Assembly: GCA_027673765.1 (NCBI GenBank)
Contig: JAQDWB010000009.1
Coordinates: 15,407-79,406 of the forward strand
Direction of reading: 5' to 3'
DNA length: 64,000 bases
Source of the DNA: Coriobacteriaceae bacterium AM113-163
GTDB lineage: Bacteria; Actinomycetota; Coriobacteriia; Coriobacteriales; Coriobacteriaceae
Part shown: positions 35,432-43,420 of the stretch, piece by piece
How the letters are laid out: the number at the start of each line of letters is the position of its first letter
Numbering within the stretch: the stretch's first letter is position 1
Program-made: the position numbers and the translations under genes
The notes under the pieces: generated by a model
Databases searched by the model: none
The model's input: the letters and a program-made list of their open reading frames with translations, nothing else
What the model was told of the DNA's origin: nothing

Positions 35432-36334
35432 GTGAGGGCTGTGTCCAATAAGCCTCAGGACGCCGAGTCCAAGCAGCCCGACTCGTCGTTCATCCAGCTT
35501 GACGATGCAAAGAAAAAGGACGCCGCTTCGGCGGCGTCCGCCCCTCGGCGCAAGGCGCTTTTTGGCGCCCTGACGGCCGTCTGCATCGTCTTGATCGTTG
35601 TGTCGCTGGGTTTTGTCCAACCTTCTTCCAGCGGTGCTTGGTCCATCGATTGGATCGCTCGGGCCGTGGCGGGGAAAAGCGTTGCCGGCTCTGGCTCTAC
35701 CGCCTCTCGCAAGACGGAGGCAGCGGGCTCCTCGTCTTCTGACGCTGTGGACTCCGAGTCCAAGGACTCGGATGAATCTGATTCCAAGGACAAGTCTGAA
35801 TCTTCGGACAAGAAGTCTGACAAGGATTCGAAGGAGAAGAAGTCCGAAGGCAAAGGCGGCAAGAAGTCCGGGGATAAATCGGGTTCGCAGAATTCTGGGT
35901 CCACTGGCGGATCAAGCGCTTCTGACGGCTCATCTTCGAGCGCTGGCTCGACGACCGGCGGTGGTTCTGCATCCAACGGCGGCGGCGCCTCTACGGGCGA
36001 TCAGGGCGGCTCGCAGCAGCCTAGCCACGTCGTCACGGTGACGGTCTCGGTCACATCGAGCGCCGTGGGTAACCCTGTCTCTTCTGGCGGCACGTTCACC
36101 TTCAATGAGGGCGCAACTCCTTACGACGCGCTGTGTGCGTTGGGACTTTCTATCAATGCGCGCCCTTCGTCGTATGGTACCTATGTTGCCGCGATTGGCG
36201 GTTTGGCCGAGAAGGAACACGGCGGCACGAGCGGCTGGATGTACTCCGTTAACGGCAAAACGCCCAATACCGCCTGCAGCAATTACATTCTCAAGAATGG
36301 CGACACCGTCGTGTGGTATTACGTAACGGGCTAG
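35432..36334 (+). CDS. membrane-anchored DUF4430 (transcobalamin-like) protein
   Basis: A 300-residue protein directly abutting the giant gene (GTG 35432 follows its TAG with no gap; GTG 35441 is an alternative). A cytoplasmic head of about 42 residues and one transmembrane helix (about 44-66, LFGALTAVCIVLIVVSLGFV) are followed by a 120-residue Ser/Asp/Lys then Gly/Ser linker. An extracellular DUF4430 domain lies at about 197-300 (FNEGATPYDALCALGL, SGWMYSVNGKTPN, YILKNGDTVVWYYV). This fold is shared with the C-terminal beta domain of transcobalamin and intrinsic factor. It is co-transcribed under the cobalamin riboswitch. I infer a short tethered corrinoid-binding partner for the large protein. 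Confidence 0.85.
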   Translation: MRAVSNKPQDAESKQPDSSFIQLDDAKKKDAASAASAPRRKALFGALTAVCIVLIVVSLGFVQPSSSGAWSIDWIARAVAGKSVAGSGSTASRKTEAAGSSSSDAVDSESKDSDESDSKDKSESSDKKSDKDSKEKKSEGKGGKKSGDKSGSQNSGSTGGSSASDGSSSSAGSTTGGGSASNGGGASTGDQGGSQQPSHVVTVTVSVTSSAVGNPVSSGGTFTFNEGATPYDALCALGLSINARPSSYGTYVAAIGGLAEKEHGGTSGWMYSVNGKTPNTACSNYILKNGDTVVWYYVTG

Positions 36335-36356
36335 AGGCCTCGACATGGCGCGCCAA

Positions 36357-36394
36357 ACGGGCGGTTCGGACCAACATCCGAGCCGCCCGTTTTT
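36357..36394 (+). terminator. Rho-independent terminator of the DUF4430 operon
   Basis: ACGGGCGGTTCGGA at 36357-36370 pairs exactly with TCCGAGCCGCCCGT at 36377-36390, followed by TTTT. It lies 22 bases after the second DUF4430 gene. Confidence 0.9.
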
Positions 36395-36437
36395 CATGCG
36401 TAGAGGACTGGGTCGCCGGGTCTCTCGGCAAACAAAA

Positions 36438-36467
36438 AGCCGGTTGGAACGTGAATTCCAACCGGCT
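36438..36467 (-). terminator. Rho-independent terminator for GtrA gene 1
   Basis: AGCCGGTTGGAA at 36438-36449 pairs perfectly with TTCCAACCGGCT at 36456-36467; on the minus strand TTTTTGTTTG follows. It lies 25 bases past the GtrA stop. Confidence 0.85.
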
Positions 36468-36492
36468 GCGAAGCGAGATTATGTTGGGCCGT

Positions 36493-36981
36493 CTACGACT
36501 GCGCGCCCTCGAGGAATAAGCGACGGCTAAAGTAGTTGTACCAGGTGACCAAGAACGTTGCGATTGCCTTCATGGCCTGGTAGCCGATGCTCAAAAACGT
36601 GACGCCCACAAACATGTACAGGTCGTTGAGACCCAGGCCAATCACCGACAGGATGGTGAAGATCGTGAACTCGCGCTTGCGGCTCATGCCCTCACGGTGG
36701 TCGAACACGTACTTCATGCTGAGCCAGTAGTTGACCACGACGGACGTGATAAACGAGACTGTGGTACTCATCAAAAAGTCGAGGTGGAACAGCTCGACGA
36801 GCGCAATGAGCATACCCCAGTCGATGCCAAAGGAGATAAGACCCACGACAGCGAACTTGAGAAACTGCTTGGTATGAGGTTGTGCCAGTGCCTTGCGCAC
36901 GTAATCACATCCAATGCGTTGATGAATCGAGCAAGGAGATACTTTAGGGCTTTTGGAAGGGAAACGTAAGGTTTTTGCCAA
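36493..36981 (-). CDS. GtrA-family membrane protein 1
   Basis: A protein of up to 162 residues with four transmembrane helices (FLKFAVVGLISFGIDWGMLI..., LMSTTVSFITSVVVNYWLS, FTIFTILSVIGLGLNDLYM, MKAIATFLVTWYNYFSRRLF). This is the GtrA fold, used for flipping or transfer of polyprenyl-linked sugars in surface glycan decoration. The first 27 residues are not family-like, so GTG 36900 (VRKALAQ) may be the true start. The next gene is a paralogue in tandem. A terminator follows. Confidence 0.82.
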   Translation of the reverse strand: MAKTLRFPSKSPKVSPCSIHQRIGCDYVRKALAQPHTKQFLKFAVVGLISFGIDWGMLIALVELFHLDFLMSTTVSFITSVVVNYWLSMKYVFDHREGMSRKREFTIFTILSVIGLGLNDLYMFVGVTFLSIGYQAMKAIATFLVTWYNYFSRRLFLEGAQS

Positions 36982-37049
36982 GAACTATACGAACTCGTCA
37001 AATTTTCAAGAGCTAATCCGCAAACGATGAAAATTTGCCCGTAAACGAG

Positions 37050-37099
37050 CGGCACCCACGGACGATACTGCGCTGAGTGCGCGTCGTCCGTGGGTGCCG
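37050..37099 (-). terminator. long hairpin between the two GtrA genes
   Basis: CGGCACCCACGGACGA at 37050-37065 pairs perfectly with TCGTCCGTGGGTGCCG at 37084-37099. The 16-bp stem lies directly downstream of GtrA gene 2 on the minus strand, with only a short T-containing tail (CTCGTTTAC). Confidence 0.6.
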
Positions 37100-37120
37100 T
37101 AATGCTTCAGAGGTGTCGAA

Positions 37121-37579
37121 CTATTTTGTCTCCTCGCCCTCCAGGAAGATCTTTCGGGTCACAAAGTTGTAGACCATAACAAGCGCGGTGGCGCAAATCT
37201 TGGCGATATTGGCCTCGAGGCCCAGGCCGGCGTTGAGGGCCAGTACGATGCCGTCGTTGAGAGCCAAACCGATCACGGACAGCACGACAAAGATAATGAA
37301 CTCGCGGCGGCGGCTCATGCCCTCCTTGTGCGCAAACACGTACTTCATGCTCGCGACGTAGTTAAAGATGAGCGAAACGATAAAGCCGCTGGTATTGGCG
37401 ATCAGGATGTTAAGACCCAGGCCGTAGTGGAGCAGATTCATGATGCCAAAGTCGATGACGGTGGCAATGACGCCGACGACGCCAAACTTCATGATCTGCG
37501 CAAGGAGCTTTTGCATGGTACCTGCCTTAGGGTGGCGCCGCAGCGCCGTGGGGATGACAAACTCAGCAAGTTTAGCCAA
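37121..37579 (-). CDS. GtrA-family membrane protein 2
   Basis: A 152-residue four-helix GtrA-family protein, paralogous to the neighbouring gene: both carry a MKYVF...EGMSR(R/K)REF loop between helices 2 and 3 and end in (R/T)RxxFLEG. The role is inferred as translocation of a lipid-linked sugar for wall or surface polysaccharide. The start could also be the internal Met at residue 22 (MQKLLAQIMKFGVVG). It sits 15 bases downstream of the FBPase gene, so it may share that transcript. Confidence 0.82.
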   Translation of the reverse strand: MAKLAEFVIPTALRRHPKAGTMQKLLAQIMKFGVVGVIATVIDFGIMNLLHYGLGLNILIANTSGFIVSLIFNYVASMKYVFAHKEGMSRRREFIIFVVLSVIGLALNDGIVLALNAGLGLEANIAKICATALVMVYNFVTRKIFLEGEETK

Positions 37580-37594
37580 TCCCCACGGGTGGAG

Positions 37595-39511
37595 CTAGGC
37601 GCGCTCCTCGATAGCACCGTTTCTATATGCATCGAGCAGTTGGCGTAGGTCCTGGATTTGGCTGCGGATCTTGGCACCCGTATCGGTGTCGCTTACCATG
37701 CGGCGGCGGTCGGCCTCGTCAAAGCGGTTGGTCTCGCTCTCGATATCGATATTGCGGGTGAGCGCCTCGGCAACGGTGGTAAAGGCCTGGTGCGACTTGA
37801 GGCGGCATCCGCGCGAGCTCGAGATGAGCGTGTAGCCGGCGATGCCTGTTTTGGGATGGTAGGCGCGGCAGAAACCGCCATCGATGACCAGCAGCTTGCC
37901 GTTGGCGCGGATGGGCTGCTCGCCCTTGGTAGTCTTGACGGGCGTATGGCCATTGATGATGTGACCGGTCGGCGAACATGCCATGGGGGCAACGCCGAAC
38001 TCGCGCATGATGTCGTCGCAGACCGAGGGCGACTTGGTTAGCGTAAAGTACGGGTCCATCGGCTCGACCCAGGTGCTCTTATCGGCGATATAGGCGCGCT
38101 CAAAGGTACGCACCAGGCGTCCGCTGGCGGGTGAGTTAAAGCCGATCCACAGGTACCACATCCAGTCGAGGGCATCGCGGTCGCCGACGCGCCAGGCTCG
38201 GCGGGCGATATGGTCGCAAAAATCGAGATAATCGCGGCCTGCGTGCCAGGTGCCCAGGCAGTTCATGCTGCTAAAGGTACCATCCTCGTTGAGCGGCACG
38301 CAGCCATGGAACAGCAGATTGCCGTTGGCGACCTTATACATCGAGCCGTGGGTGTAGAGGAAATCGATATGGCGATGCAGGTGGTCGGCGGTGACAAACT
38401 CGGACACGAGCTTGTCGATGATGTGCTGCTCCTCGGGTGTGAGCGTGTAGGGGTCCGCCGGATCGACGGTGGGGAAGTCGTTGGTCGTGAGCGGCCATAC
38501 GCTGCCGTCGGCGAGGGTGACCGTGCCGGCGTCGTGATCGACCTTGTCGAGCAGCAGGCGGTCGGCCATGTCGAACTCCGGATGACGCTGGATAATCTGG
38601 CCCTCGAGCTTAAAGAGCAGGACGTTGATGGCTTTGATCAGCGGGCTGATGGGCTCGCCGGCGATATAGGTGGCGTCGGCGAAGGCGACAAGCTCGCGCA
38701 GCGAGATGCCATAGTCGTTTTCGAGAATCTCGTAGTTGTCGTAGCGCAGGTTGTTGCGCAGCACCGTGGCGATGCAGGCGGGCTCGCCGGCAGCGGCGCC
38801 CATCCACAGCAGGTCGTGATTGCCCCACTGGATGTCGAGCGAATGGTAGGTGAGCAGGCGGTCCATAATCTTGGCCGCGCCGCCGCCGCGGTCGAAGATG
38901 TCGCCCACCAGGTGCAGGTGGTCGACGGCCAGGCGCTTGATGAGCGAGGCGAGCGACTCGATAAAGTCGTCGGCGCTTGCGGTCTCTAGGATGGACTCCA
39001 CGATGCGCTCGTGATAGCGCACGCGATAGTTGTTCTCGTCCGGATGCGTGTGCAGCAGCTCGTCGATGATGTAGGCGTAATCGCGCGGGATGGCCTTACG
39101 CACCTTGGAGCGCGTATAGCGGCTCGAAAGCGAGCGGGCAACCACAATGAGTTGGTCGAGCATGGTCTTGTACCAGGTGGGCGAGTCCTCGCGCTTGCTG
39201 CGGACCAGCTCGATCTTCTCGCGCGGGTAGTAGATGAGCGTGCACAGCTCGCCCTTTTCGTCAAACGTGAGCGTGTCGCCAAAAATCTCGTCGACATGTT
39301 CGCGCACGACGCCCGAACAGTTGTTGAGGATGTGCATAAAGGCTTCGTACTCGCCATGCACGTCGCTCATAAAATGCTCGGTGCCTTTGGGCAGGTTGAG
39401 AATGGCCGAGAGATTGATAATTTCGGTAAACGCGGATTGCTCGGTGGGAAATTGTCTCGACAACAGACGCAGATATTTAAAGTCTTGCGGATTGCGATCG
39501 AATGCGACCAT
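37595..39511 (-). CDS. fbp: fructose-1,6-bisphosphatase, class III
   Basis: A 638-residue gluconeogenic phosphatase (EC 3.1.3.11) of the Mn-dependent class III found in Firmicutes and related bacteria. The metallophosphoesterase motifs are MSDVHGEYEAF near 48-58, LVGDIFDRGG near 208-217 and WGNHDLLWMG near 234-243, with INGHTPVKT near 490. Length and the N-terminal KYLRLLSRQFP are family-typical. ATG 39511 has AAGGTG upstream. It may be co-transcribed with GtrA gene 2. Confidence 0.95.
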   Translation of the reverse strand: MVAFDRNPQDFKYLRLLSRQFPTEQSAFTEIINLSAILNLPKGTEHFMSDVHGEYEAFMHILNNCSGVVREHVDEIFGDTLTFDEKGELCTLIYYPREKIELVRSKREDSPTWYKTMLDQLIVVARSLSSRYTRSKVRKAIPRDYAYIIDELLHTHPDENNYRVRYHERIVESILETASADDFIESLASLIKRLAVDHLHLVGDIFDRGGGAAKIMDRLLTYHSLDIQWGNHDLLWMGAAAGEPACIATVLRNNLRYDNYEILENDYGISLRELVAFADATYIAGEPISPLIKAINVLLFKLEGQIIQRHPEFDMADRLLLDKVDHDAGTVTLADGSVWPLTTNDFPTVDPADPYTLTPEEQHIIDKLVSEFVTADHLHRHIDFLYTHGSMYKVANGNLLFHGCVPLNEDGTFSSMNCLGTWHAGRDYLDFCDHIARRAWRVGDRDALDWMWYLWIGFNSPASGRLVRTFERAYIADKSTWVEPMDPYFTLTKSPSVCDDIMREFGVAPMACSPTGHIINGHTPVKTTKGEQPIRANGKLLVIDGGFCRAYHPKTGIAGYTLISSSRGCRLKSHQAFTTVAEALTRNIDIESETNRFDEADRRRMVSDTDTGAKIRSQIQDLRQLLDAYRNGAIEERA

Positions 39512-39831
39512 GAAACACCTTCCGATATGGATGGTAAAACTGATAAAACAGCGTCAAGCGTTTACCAGTATGCGCCGGCTTTGTTTCGATTTTGCGCCGG
39601 CGGCTGAATTGTCGGCTGAACGGTTTGGTAAATCGATTTAGTTGAGGTAGATATGGCGGTTGAGTGGAGACGAAGCGGGTGATTTTGCCCACGTTGGCCC
39701 ATGGCGGGGATGAGGATGTTCATGATAAAGATAATCAATACAAATGGTTCGCATTGGTAAATAGTGGACATTTGTATCGTATTTAGGCTTGCTGTGCGAT
39801 AATTTGCACAGCAATACTTAAGGAGCCTCAT
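39512..39831. other. AT-rich divergent intergenic region, 320 bp
   Basis: It lies between the divergent fbp and degV genes. It contains a perfect palindrome at 39789-39814 next to degV, and inverted TTTACCA/TGGTAAA motifs near 39560 and 39628. It is markedly richer in A+T than the neighbouring genes, consistent with promoter DNA. No gene is seen. Confidence 0.5.
39789..39814 (+). promoter_or_regulatory. operator-like palindrome upstream of degV
   Basis: TTGCTGTGC (39789-39797) and GCACAGCAA (39806-39814) are perfect inverted repeats around GATAATTT, whose GATAAT could be a -10 element. It ends about 18 bases before the degV start, in the position of a repressor site or 5' mRNA hairpin. Confidence 0.5.
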
Positions 39832-40722
39832 ATGAGTGATTTTGTCCTGACCTGTGAATCCGCCGCCGATCGAACTCGGGAGTTCTTTGAATCGCGCAAT
39901 ATCCCTGTCGTGTGTTTTCATTACGAGATCGACGATGTTGTCTATGCGGACGATCTGTATCAGTCGATTACGCCGGACGAGTTTTTTGCCCAGATATCCG
40001 CGGGCGCCATGCCCAAGACGTCTCAGGTGAGCGTGGGTGAGTACGAGGAGTTTTGGGAGCCGCTTGTTGCCGAGGGCAAAGACGTGCTGCACCTGACGTT
40101 GTCGTCGGGTATTTCGGGCACGTATGGATCGGCCTGCGTTGCGGCGCAGATGCTCGCGGATCGCTATCCCCAGGGCGGCAAGGTGCGCGTCATCGATTCG
40201 CTGGCAGCGTCTTCGGGCTTTGGCCTGCTGGCGGAATGTGCCGCCGACGTGCGCGATAGCGGGGCTTCACTCGACGAGACGGCCGCTTGGATCGAGGAGC
40301 ATAAGCTCAACCTGCACCACTGGTTCTTCTCGACCGATCTGTCGAGCTACCTGCGCGGCGGTCGCATTTCGGCTGCGAGCGCGATCATCGGCACGGCGCT
40401 TAAGATTTGCCCGCTTATGACGGTCGATTGCGAAGGTGGGCTGTCGCCACGTGAGAAGATTCGCACTAAGAAGCGCGCGATTTCCGAGATGGCTAAGACC
40501 ATGATGGCACACGTGCAGGACGGTGCGGATTATTCGGGTAAGTGCATCATGTCGCACTCGGCGTGCCGCGAGGATGCCGAGGCAGTTGCGGCGCTGATTG
40601 AGGAACAGGTTCCGCAGCTTAAAGGCAAGATTGAGATCAATAACATCGGTACTCTGATTGGCTCGCATACCGGACCTGGTACGGTGGCGCTCTTCTTTAT
40701 GGGCGACAAGCGCGTGGATTAG
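39832..40722 (+). CDS. DegV-family fatty-acid-binding protein
   Basis: A 296-residue soluble protein of the DegV/FakB family, which presents a bound fatty acid for phosphorylation by the kinase FakA. Signatures are the N-terminal CESAAD, TSQVSVGEYEEFW, the loop LSSGISGTYGSA and the C-terminal GSHTGPGTVALFF. FakA is not in this window. AAGGAG is seven bases upstream of ATG 39832. A palindrome overlaps its promoter region and a bidirectional terminator follows. Confidence 0.92.
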   Translation: MSDFVLTCESAADRTREFFESRNIPVVCFHYEIDDVVYADDLYQSITPDEFFAQISAGAMPKTSQVSVGEYEEFWEPLVAEGKDVLHLTLSSGISGTYGSACVAAQMLADRYPQGGKVRVIDSLAASSGFGLLAECAADVRDSGASLDETAAWIEEHKLNLHHWFFSTDLSSYLRGGRISAASAIIGTALKICPLMTVDCEGGLSPREKIRTKKRAISEMAKTMMAHVQDGADYSGKCIMSHSACREDAEAVAALIEEQVPQLKGKIEINNIGTLIGSHTGPGTVALFFMGDKRVD

Positions 40723-40763
40723 TTTGCCCCATCACATCGCTGCATGATTGCTCAAACGAAAAC

Positions 40764-40790
40764 GGCCCGCCTCACGTTGTGGGGCGGGCC
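40764..40790. terminator. bidirectional terminator
   Basis: GGCCCGCC at 40764-40771 pairs with GGCGGGCC at 40783-40790. It lies between the convergent degV and TIM-barrel genes, with T-containing tails on both strands (TTGCTGTT on plus; GTTTTCGTTT on minus). Confidence 0.7.
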
Positions 40791-40803
40791 TTGCTGTTGG
40801 GGG

Positions 40804-41895
40804 TTAGCGTTTCTTTCCGCGGAAGAAGAAGCCGTGCAGTGACGGCTTGAGGCCGCGGTTGGCGCGATGCTCCTCGACGCGCTCGTGGATCGAAGCGACG
40901 CGCTCGATGACTTCGTCGGGAATCGGCACGTCGGGATTCATGTTCTCGACCTGGCTGACTTCGGCGGCGGCGACCTGGTCGATAATGGGCACATCGTCGC
41001 GCGAGATGACAGGTGTGGCGTCTTCCTTCATCTTGCGATAACGCTGCATCATGTCGGTCTGTAGCTGCTGTGCCGAAGGCGGCGTCCAGATGATGGCGTT
41101 GGCGCCGGCGGCGATGGTCTCGCGGATGCTCTCGGGCGTCTTGCCGCCCGGCGCGATGAGCGGCAGGTTGGGATAGTGCTCGCGCAGTTCACGCAGGACC
41201 TGCGGCGTGTTTTTGCCAGCGGCGATGTTAAGAATCTTGGCGCCGGCGCGCACCTTTGCGTGAGCATCGTCGTCGCAACGTACGACCGTGGCGATGACGG
41301 GGATGTCGGCGATGTTGGTGATGTGCTCGACCATCTCGGCGGTGGCGGGGGAGTTGACCACACAGCCCGCCGCGCCCTGCATCTCGGAGACGGCTGCCAT
41401 CTGAACGGAGCGCTTGCCGGTGGTGGTGCCACCGCCCACGCCTACGAAGACCGGGCACTCGGCGACGGTCAGCAACGCCTGCGTAATGGCGGGCTGCGGC
41501 GTGAAGGGGTAAACGGCAAAGACGGCATCGGCGTTGGAGTTGCGGATGACCGCGACGTCGGTGGTGTAGATGAGCGATTTGATACGACGGCCGAAGAGCG
41601 TGAAGCCGCTGGCCTCCTCAATCTCGTCAGGCATGCGAAGGGCCGCCTTGCGCAGGCGCCCGTCGATGGGCAGCGGCTCCATGGGAAGCAGTCCGTTGGG
41701 GGTCACAGCTACCTGGGGTTCGGTGAACTCGTCTGCGAGCTCGACCTCGGAGAAATCGACCGAGGCGACAATGTCCTCGTGAACCTCGGCGGGCACATCG
41801 ATGGGGGCTTGGTCGTTTGCCGCGGCAGGCGTGTCGAAAGAGCTGGTGCCAACGAAGGCGTCGACGCGCTCATTTAGATCGTTGAGGGTATCCAT
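40804..41895 (-). CDS. TIM-barrel-like protein of unknown function
   Basis: A 363-residue soluble protein. After an acidic 90-residue N-terminus the sequence has a beta/alpha-barrel pattern: DVAVIRNSNADAVFAVYPF, CPVFVGVGGGTTTGKRSV, GCVVNS, IPVIATV, GAKILNIAAGKNTP, LPLIAPGGKTPESIRETIAAGANAI. The last segment resembles the phosphate-binding end of KDPG-aldolase or ribulose-phosphate-binding barrels. The C-terminus is charged and ends RGKKR. No catalytic residue can be named. It is single, divergent from the small membrane gene at 42086. Confidence 0.65.
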   Translation of the reverse strand: MDTLNDLNERVDAFVGTSSFDTPAAANDQAPIDVPAEVHEDIVASVDFSEVELADEFTEPQVAVTPNGLLPMEPLPIDGRLRKAALRMPDEIEEASGFTLFGRRIKSLIYTTDVAVIRNSNADAVFAVYPFTPQPAITQALLTVAECPVFVGVGGGTTTGKRSVQMAAVSEMQGAAGCVVNSPATAEMVEHITNIADIPVIATVVRCDDDAHAKVRAGAKILNIAAGKNTPQVLRELREHYPNLPLIAPGGKTPESIRETIAAGANAIIWTPPSAQQLQTDMMQRYRKMKEDATPVISRDDVPIIDQVAAAEVSQVENMNPDVPIPDEVIERVASIHERVEEHRANRGLKPSLHGFFFRGKKR

Positions 41896-42085
41896 GGAAG
41901 CTCGATTCTATGTGATGACGGCCGGCGCGATGCAGCCGGAATTGCGAATGCTAAATCGTTTGACGAGTTGATTTTTCCCCGCCGCGTCCTCCGTTAGACC
42001 GAAGGGCGGCGAACGTGAAGGAGCTGTGGTGGCGGTGATCGAGGTGCTATCTTGAAAGTCCCGTTTAAAAGAGAGGTGACGCGGT

Positions 42086-42256
42086 ATGGAATTTTCGGCA
42101 ATGTTGGGCTCGATTGGCCTATGCGTGGGCGCAATCGTAGCCGCCGCGGTCATCTACTTTGTGGTCACGGCCATTAAGGGCAAAAGGGCCGAACGCAAGG
42201 AGCGCACGATGCTTAAACAGCATCGCGACCAGCAGGGCAAACGCGCACGGAGATAG
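42086..42256 (+). CDS. small single-pass membrane protein, 56 aa
   Basis: A 56-residue peptide with one N-terminal transmembrane helix (about 6-30, with CVGAIVAAAVIYFVVTAI) and a strongly basic cytoplasmic tail (KGKRAERKERTMLKQH...KRARR). GAGGTG is eight bases before ATG 42086. It lies alone between two leftward genes, with convergent orientation to the methyltransferase gene. Coding-like codon use supports it; its function is unknown. Confidence 0.6.
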   Translation: MEFSAMLGSIGLCVGAIVAAAVIYFVVTAIKGKRAERKERTMLKQHRDQQGKRARR

Positions 42257-42280
42257 CTTGTTGAGTTTTGGATCCGTGCG

Positions 42281-43384
42281 CTAGCTGCGTTTTCGGATCA
42301 GGGCAATGTAGAAGCCCTCAAATTCGCGGCTGGGCGGAATGGTGAGCGTGCCGGGCAGGCCGTTGGCGATGGCCGATACCTGACCCGCGGCAATGGCCTC
42401 GGTCAGGGCGTTGGACTCGATGCGCGGCTCCTCACCAGCTTCCTGGGCACGGCGTGCCTCACTTTCGCTCGGCGTGCCGTCGAGGGGGATGAGCTCGCAG
42501 TCCATATGCTTGTCGAGGGCTTCTTGCAGGGCGTCCTCGTTTTCCTGCGGCAAGATCGAACAAGTCGAATAGACGAGCGTGCCGCCCGGTTTGAGGGCTC
42601 CCATGGCGCGGTCCAGAAGCGCACGCTGCGAGCGGGCGCATTTGACGAGCAGCTGCTCGGTCAGGCCGCGCAGGCTTTTCTCGTTGCCGCTGATGACGGT
42701 GCCCGTGCCGGTGCAGGGAGCGTCGAGCAGGATGCGGTCAAAGCGGAAGAACTCGTCGAGCTCGCGTGCGTCGATGCGCATGACGGGCACGTTTTTTGCG
42801 CCTTGGCGGTGGAGGTTGGCTTCGAGCTTCTCGGCGCGGGGAATGCTCATCTCGCAGGCGGTGAGGTGTGCCTGGCCCTGGGTGAGGGCGGCGATCTGCG
42901 TCGTCTTGCCGCCGGGGGCCGCGCACATGTCCAGGATGTCCTCGCCGGCCTGGGCGCCCAAGACCAACGGCGGCATCATGGACGACAGACTTTGCAAGTA
43001 GATCTTGCCGTCGCGGTAGATGTCGAGGTCCCACAGGTCGGAAACCTGGGCCTCGGGCAGGATGGAAGCGTCCGGGTACCATGCGACGGGGCGGTGGGCG
43101 ATGCCGGCGGCATCGAGCGCCGCGGCGATGTCCTCGGCGGTTGCCTTGAGCGTGTTGGCGCGCAGCGTGACCGGGCGTGTGGCCGCGGCACCGAAGCCCT
43201 CGATCATGAGCTGAGCATCGGCGGGTGCATAGGCGCCGGCGACCGTGTCGACCATAAAGCGCGGCAGGTCGGCGGCGGAGTGTTGGGCGGCAAGCTGGTC
43301 GGAAAGCTCGGTAGCGGCAAACTGCCTAAGCTTGAGCTCGGCCTTGACCTGCTTTTTCTGCTTACGACGACGCGGCTTGGACAT
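42281..43384 (-). CDS. RsmB/NOP2-Sun family RNA (cytosine-C5) methyltransferase
   Basis: A 367-residue SAM-dependent RNA m5C methyltransferase. The SAM motif I is LDMCAAPGGKTTQIA near 150-165; the proton/nucleophile cysteines are in DAPCTGTG (motif IV) and STCSI (motif VI), both intact. The basic N-terminus (PRRRKQKKQVK) suits RNA binding. No C-terminal PUA-like domain of RsmF is obvious, so the target (16S rRNA or tRNA) is not fixed. It lies 36 bases downstream of the tRNA synthetase-like gene and may be co-transcribed. Confidence 0.9.
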   Translation of the reverse strand: MSKPRRRKQKKQVKAELKLRQFAATELSDQLAAQHSAADLPRFMVDTVAGAYAPADAQLMIEGFGAAATRPVTLRANTLKATAEDIAAALDAAGIAHRPVAWYPDASILPEAQVSDLWDLDIYRDGKIYLQSLSSMMPPLVLGAQAGEDILDMCAAPGGKTTQIAALTQGQAHLTACEMSIPRAEKLEANLHRQGAKNVPVMRIDARELDEFFRFDRILLDAPCTGTGTVISGNEKSLRGLTEQLLVKCARSQRALLDRAMGALKPGGTLVYSTCSILPQENEDALQEALDKHMDCELIPLDGTPSESEARRAQEAGEEPRIESNALTEAIAAGQVSAIANGLPGTLTIPPSREFEGFYIALIRKRS

Positions 43385-43420
43385 CCGTCTTTCCTTCCCA
43401 TTCCATTACATGTCGAGTGT

